Assembly (NCBI GenBank): GCA_016931995.1
Contig: JAFGDS010000151.1
Span: 1 to 64,000, forward strand
Length of the DNA: 64,000 nt
Source of the DNA: Pirellulales bacterium
Lineage (GTDB): Bacteria > Planctomycetota > Planctomycetia > Pirellulales > Thermoguttaceae
Reading direction: 5' to 3'
This document shows positions 62,419 to 64,000 of this stretch, piece after piece. Under the pieces are notes generated by a model, which made no database searches, was not told the DNA's origin, and saw nothing but the letters and a program-made list of their open reading frames with translations. The translations under genes were made by a program, and so were the position numbers. Each line of letters begins with the position of its first letter. The first letter of the stretch is position 1.

Positions 62419-63999
62419 CTACGCGTCCGCCTCGATCATGGTGAAATGGACGATGTCTTCCGGGTCCTTCCGGATGTCGTCCTCGTTGTCGGCCCAAATC
62501 TCGTCAAGCATGCCGTCCATGGCGAAAATCAGGTCGCGTCCGCGCCCGCCGTGGAACCGGTCGTAGCCGATCCCGCCCACGAGCACGTCGTCGCCCTCGT
62601 CGCCCTCCAGCAGGTCGTCACCGTCCTCGCCGAGAAGCAGGTCGAGGCCTTCACCACCGTGGAGTTCGTCGTCGCCGGCGCCGCCGAAGAGCTGGTCGTC
62701 GCCCCATTGGCCGTAGAGCGCGTCGTGGCCGGCGCCGCCGCGGAGGACGTCGTTGCCCACGCCGCCGTCCAGCGAGTCGCGTCCCAGGCCGCCGTCGAGA
62801 ACGTCGTCGCCCCAGACGCCGCGGAGCTTGTCGTCGCCGTCGCCGCCGTAGAGCGTATCGAATCCCATAAGGACCGTAATGACGGGCACGTCATCCTCCG
62901 GATCGCCGACGATGAGGTCGTTGCCGGCGTCGCCGTGGAGAACGTCGTCGCCCCACCCGCCTTGGAGTTCGTCGTCGCCGACGCCGCCCGAGACGCGGTC
63001 GTTGCCCGCGCCGCCATCGACGAAGTCGTCGCCGGCGCCGGCGCGGATCGAGTCGTTGCCGTTGCCACCGAAGATGCGGTCGTCGCCGCGGCCGGCATTG
63101 GTGAAATCGTCGCTCAGCGCGGCGGTGTCGTTGTAGCGCTGGTTATACGCTCCGCCGTCGCCGACGATCCAGTCGTCGCCGTCGCCGCCGTCGAGCGCGT
63201 CGTTGCCGTCGCCGCCCACCAGGGCGTCGTTACCCCGGCCGCCCAGCAGCTTGTCGTTTCCGCGGCCGCCCCACAGGGCGTCGTTGCCGGTTCCGCCGTC
63301 GAGGCGGTCCTGGCCGTCGTCGCCGGACAGGCTGTCGTTGCCCGACCCGCCGTCAAGCGTGTCGTTACCCAACCCGCCGCTGAGCCGGTCGTTGCCGATC
63401 ATGCCGTAGAGCGTGTCGTCGCCGTTGCCGCCGACGAGCACGTCGTTGAATCGCCGCGTGGGCGCCACGTCGTTGGCCGGCGTCAAATCGGGCCGCAGCG
63501 AGGCGATGGCGTCCGCCTGGCTGGTTTCGACAAGTTCCGGCTCGATGTCGGCCGGATCGCCGAGGAGCGAGTCGTTCCCGTCGCCGCCGTTGAGCAGGTC
63601 GTTGCCCTCGCCGCCTTGGAGCCGGTCGTCCTGGCTGCCGCCGTAGAGCCGGTCGTCGCCCTGCTGGCCGTCCATCACGTCGCTGCCCGACCCGCCGTTG
63701 AGGAAGTCGTTCCCCTCGCCGCCGAGCAAGACGTCTTGCCCCAACATGCCGTAAAGCACGTCGTTGCCGGCGCCGCCGTCGATGGTATCGTTTCCGCGAA
63801 GCGGCAGGACGTCGGGGCCTTGGCTGGTCGAAGCCTTGCCAACCTTCTTCACGATTTTGTCGACTTGGATCACCACGGCGTCGATGGGATCGCCGACGAG
63901 GGAGTCATTTCCTTCGCCGCCGTTGAGGGTGTCGTCGCCCAATCCGCCGTGGATCCGATCGTTGCCCCAGCCGCCATCGACGTAATCGTCGCCGTCCTG
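62419..63999 (-). CDS. RTX-type calcium-binding repeat protein (5' end beyond the window)
   Basis: About 526 residues of a larger protein; the frame is open to the right edge. Nearly all of it is RTX nonapeptides GG-x-G-x-D-x-(L/V/I)-x, with over thirty repeats (for example LDGGLGRDSLDGGVGNDVLR, GGEGLDLLLGEDGDDLLEGD). A short unique tail (IDEIWADNEDDIRKDPEDIV and EADA end) follows. Such repeats form a calcium-stabilised beta-roll and often direct type I secretion; the C-terminal tail has the acidic look of a secretion signal, but no type I ABC transporter is in view. The DNA repeats make this region look like a tandem repeat on the nucleotide level. Confidence 0.85.
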   Translation of the reverse strand, partial: QDGDDYVDGGWGNDRIHGGLGDDTLNGGEGNDSLVGDPIDAVVIQVDKIVKKVGKASTSQGPDVLPLRGNDTIDGGAGNDVLYGMLGQDVLLGGEGNDFLNGGSGSDVMDGQQGDDRLYGGSQDDRLQGGEGNDLLNGGDGNDSLLGDPADIEPELVETSQADAIASLRPDLTPANDVAPTRRFNDVLVGGNGDDTLYGMIGNDRLSGGLGNDTLDGGSGNDSLSGDDGQDRLDGGTGNDALWGGRGNDKLLGGRGNDALVGGDGNDALDGGDGDDWIVGDGGAYNQRYNDTAALSDDFTNAGRGDDRIFGGNGNDSIRAGAGDDFVDGGAGNDRVSGGVGDDELQGGWGDDVLHGDAGNDLIVGDPEDDVPVITVLMGFDTLYGGDGDDKLRGVWGDDVLDGGLGRDSLDGGVGNDVLRGGAGHDALYGQWGDDQLFGGAGDDELHGGEGLDLLLGEDGDDLLEGDEGDDVLVGGIGYDRFHGGRGRDLIFAMDGMLDEIWADNEDDIRKDPEDIVHFTMIEADA

Positions 64000-64000
64000 C

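Noticed and set aside
62500-63960. Long DNA-level tandem repeat or CRISPR near the right edge
   Set aside because: The periodicity is explained by RTX nonapeptide codons in an open minus-strand frame.

Overview
The window is GC-rich (roughly two thirds G+C), gene-dense DNA that looks like a planctomycete chromosome. The markers are: two DUF1559 proteins (one with a prepilin leader), a DUF4091 protein, J-like and zinc-ribbon membrane proteins of planctomycete style, a large c-type cytochrome/HEAT/TPR lipoprotein, RTX-type repeat proteins at both edges, small ECF sigma factors with unusual partners, and intergenic spaces packed with short inverted repeats. No rRNA operon, CRISPR array, plasmid origin, integrase or complete insertion sequence was seen. 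One tRNA gene, tRNA-Cys(GCA), is present.

Layout. 1-9.8 kb: tail of a repeat-rich protein, an RluA-type pseudouridine synthase, a DUF1559 pseudopilin with a small membrane partner, a Prc/Tsp protease, then fliD and fliS. 10-14.5 kb: a DUF1559 lipid-free exported protein and the first copy (minus strand) of a three-gene module: ECF sigma factor, small membrane protein, exported protein. 14.7-21.7 kb: kdsB, a Deg9-like serine protease, a methyltransferase, a phosphoesterase and a DUF4091 protein. 21.8-26 kb: a lower-GC pair, N6-adenine DNA methyltransferase plus a predicted PD-(D/E)xK nuclease, next to tRNA-Cys; this looks like an acquired restriction or defence island. 26-32 kb: sugar metabolism (PPi-type phosphofructokinase, 6-phosphogluconate dehydrogenase, HAD phosphatase, SDR) with a four-helix-bundle gene between. 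32-38 kb: a J-like membrane protein and a nickel ECF-type transporter (nikM, nikL-like, nikQ, nikO) with its regulator nikR. 38-47 kb: lipoprotein, polysaccharide export protein, MoxR ATPase, pyrE, LOG-family protein, a prepilin-peptidase-like protein that lacks its second catalytic motif, and a UbiD-type decarboxylase. 47-56 kb: a 43-codon basic gene, mfd, a parvulin isomerase, cysteine synthase, a PAS histidine kinase and a zinc-ribbon/PH membrane protein. 56.8-59.6 kb: the second copy (plus strand) of the three-gene sigma module. 59.7 kb to the end: an octaheme cytochrome/HEAT/TPR lipoprotein and an RTX protein running off the window.

Two things stand out. First, the duplicated sigma / small membrane protein / exported protein module: all three proteins are recognisably paralogous between the copies, gene order is kept, the first two genes overlap in both copies, and the membrane protein has no zinc-finger anti-sigma signature. 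This is the best candidate for an undescribed signalling system. Second, at least fifteen families of short dispersed inverted repeats fill almost every gap between genes. They abut or supply stop codons, flank small genes as inverted pairs, and in one place sit in frame inside the signal-peptide region of a gene. Functional calls rest on motifs read by eye; no database search was possible.
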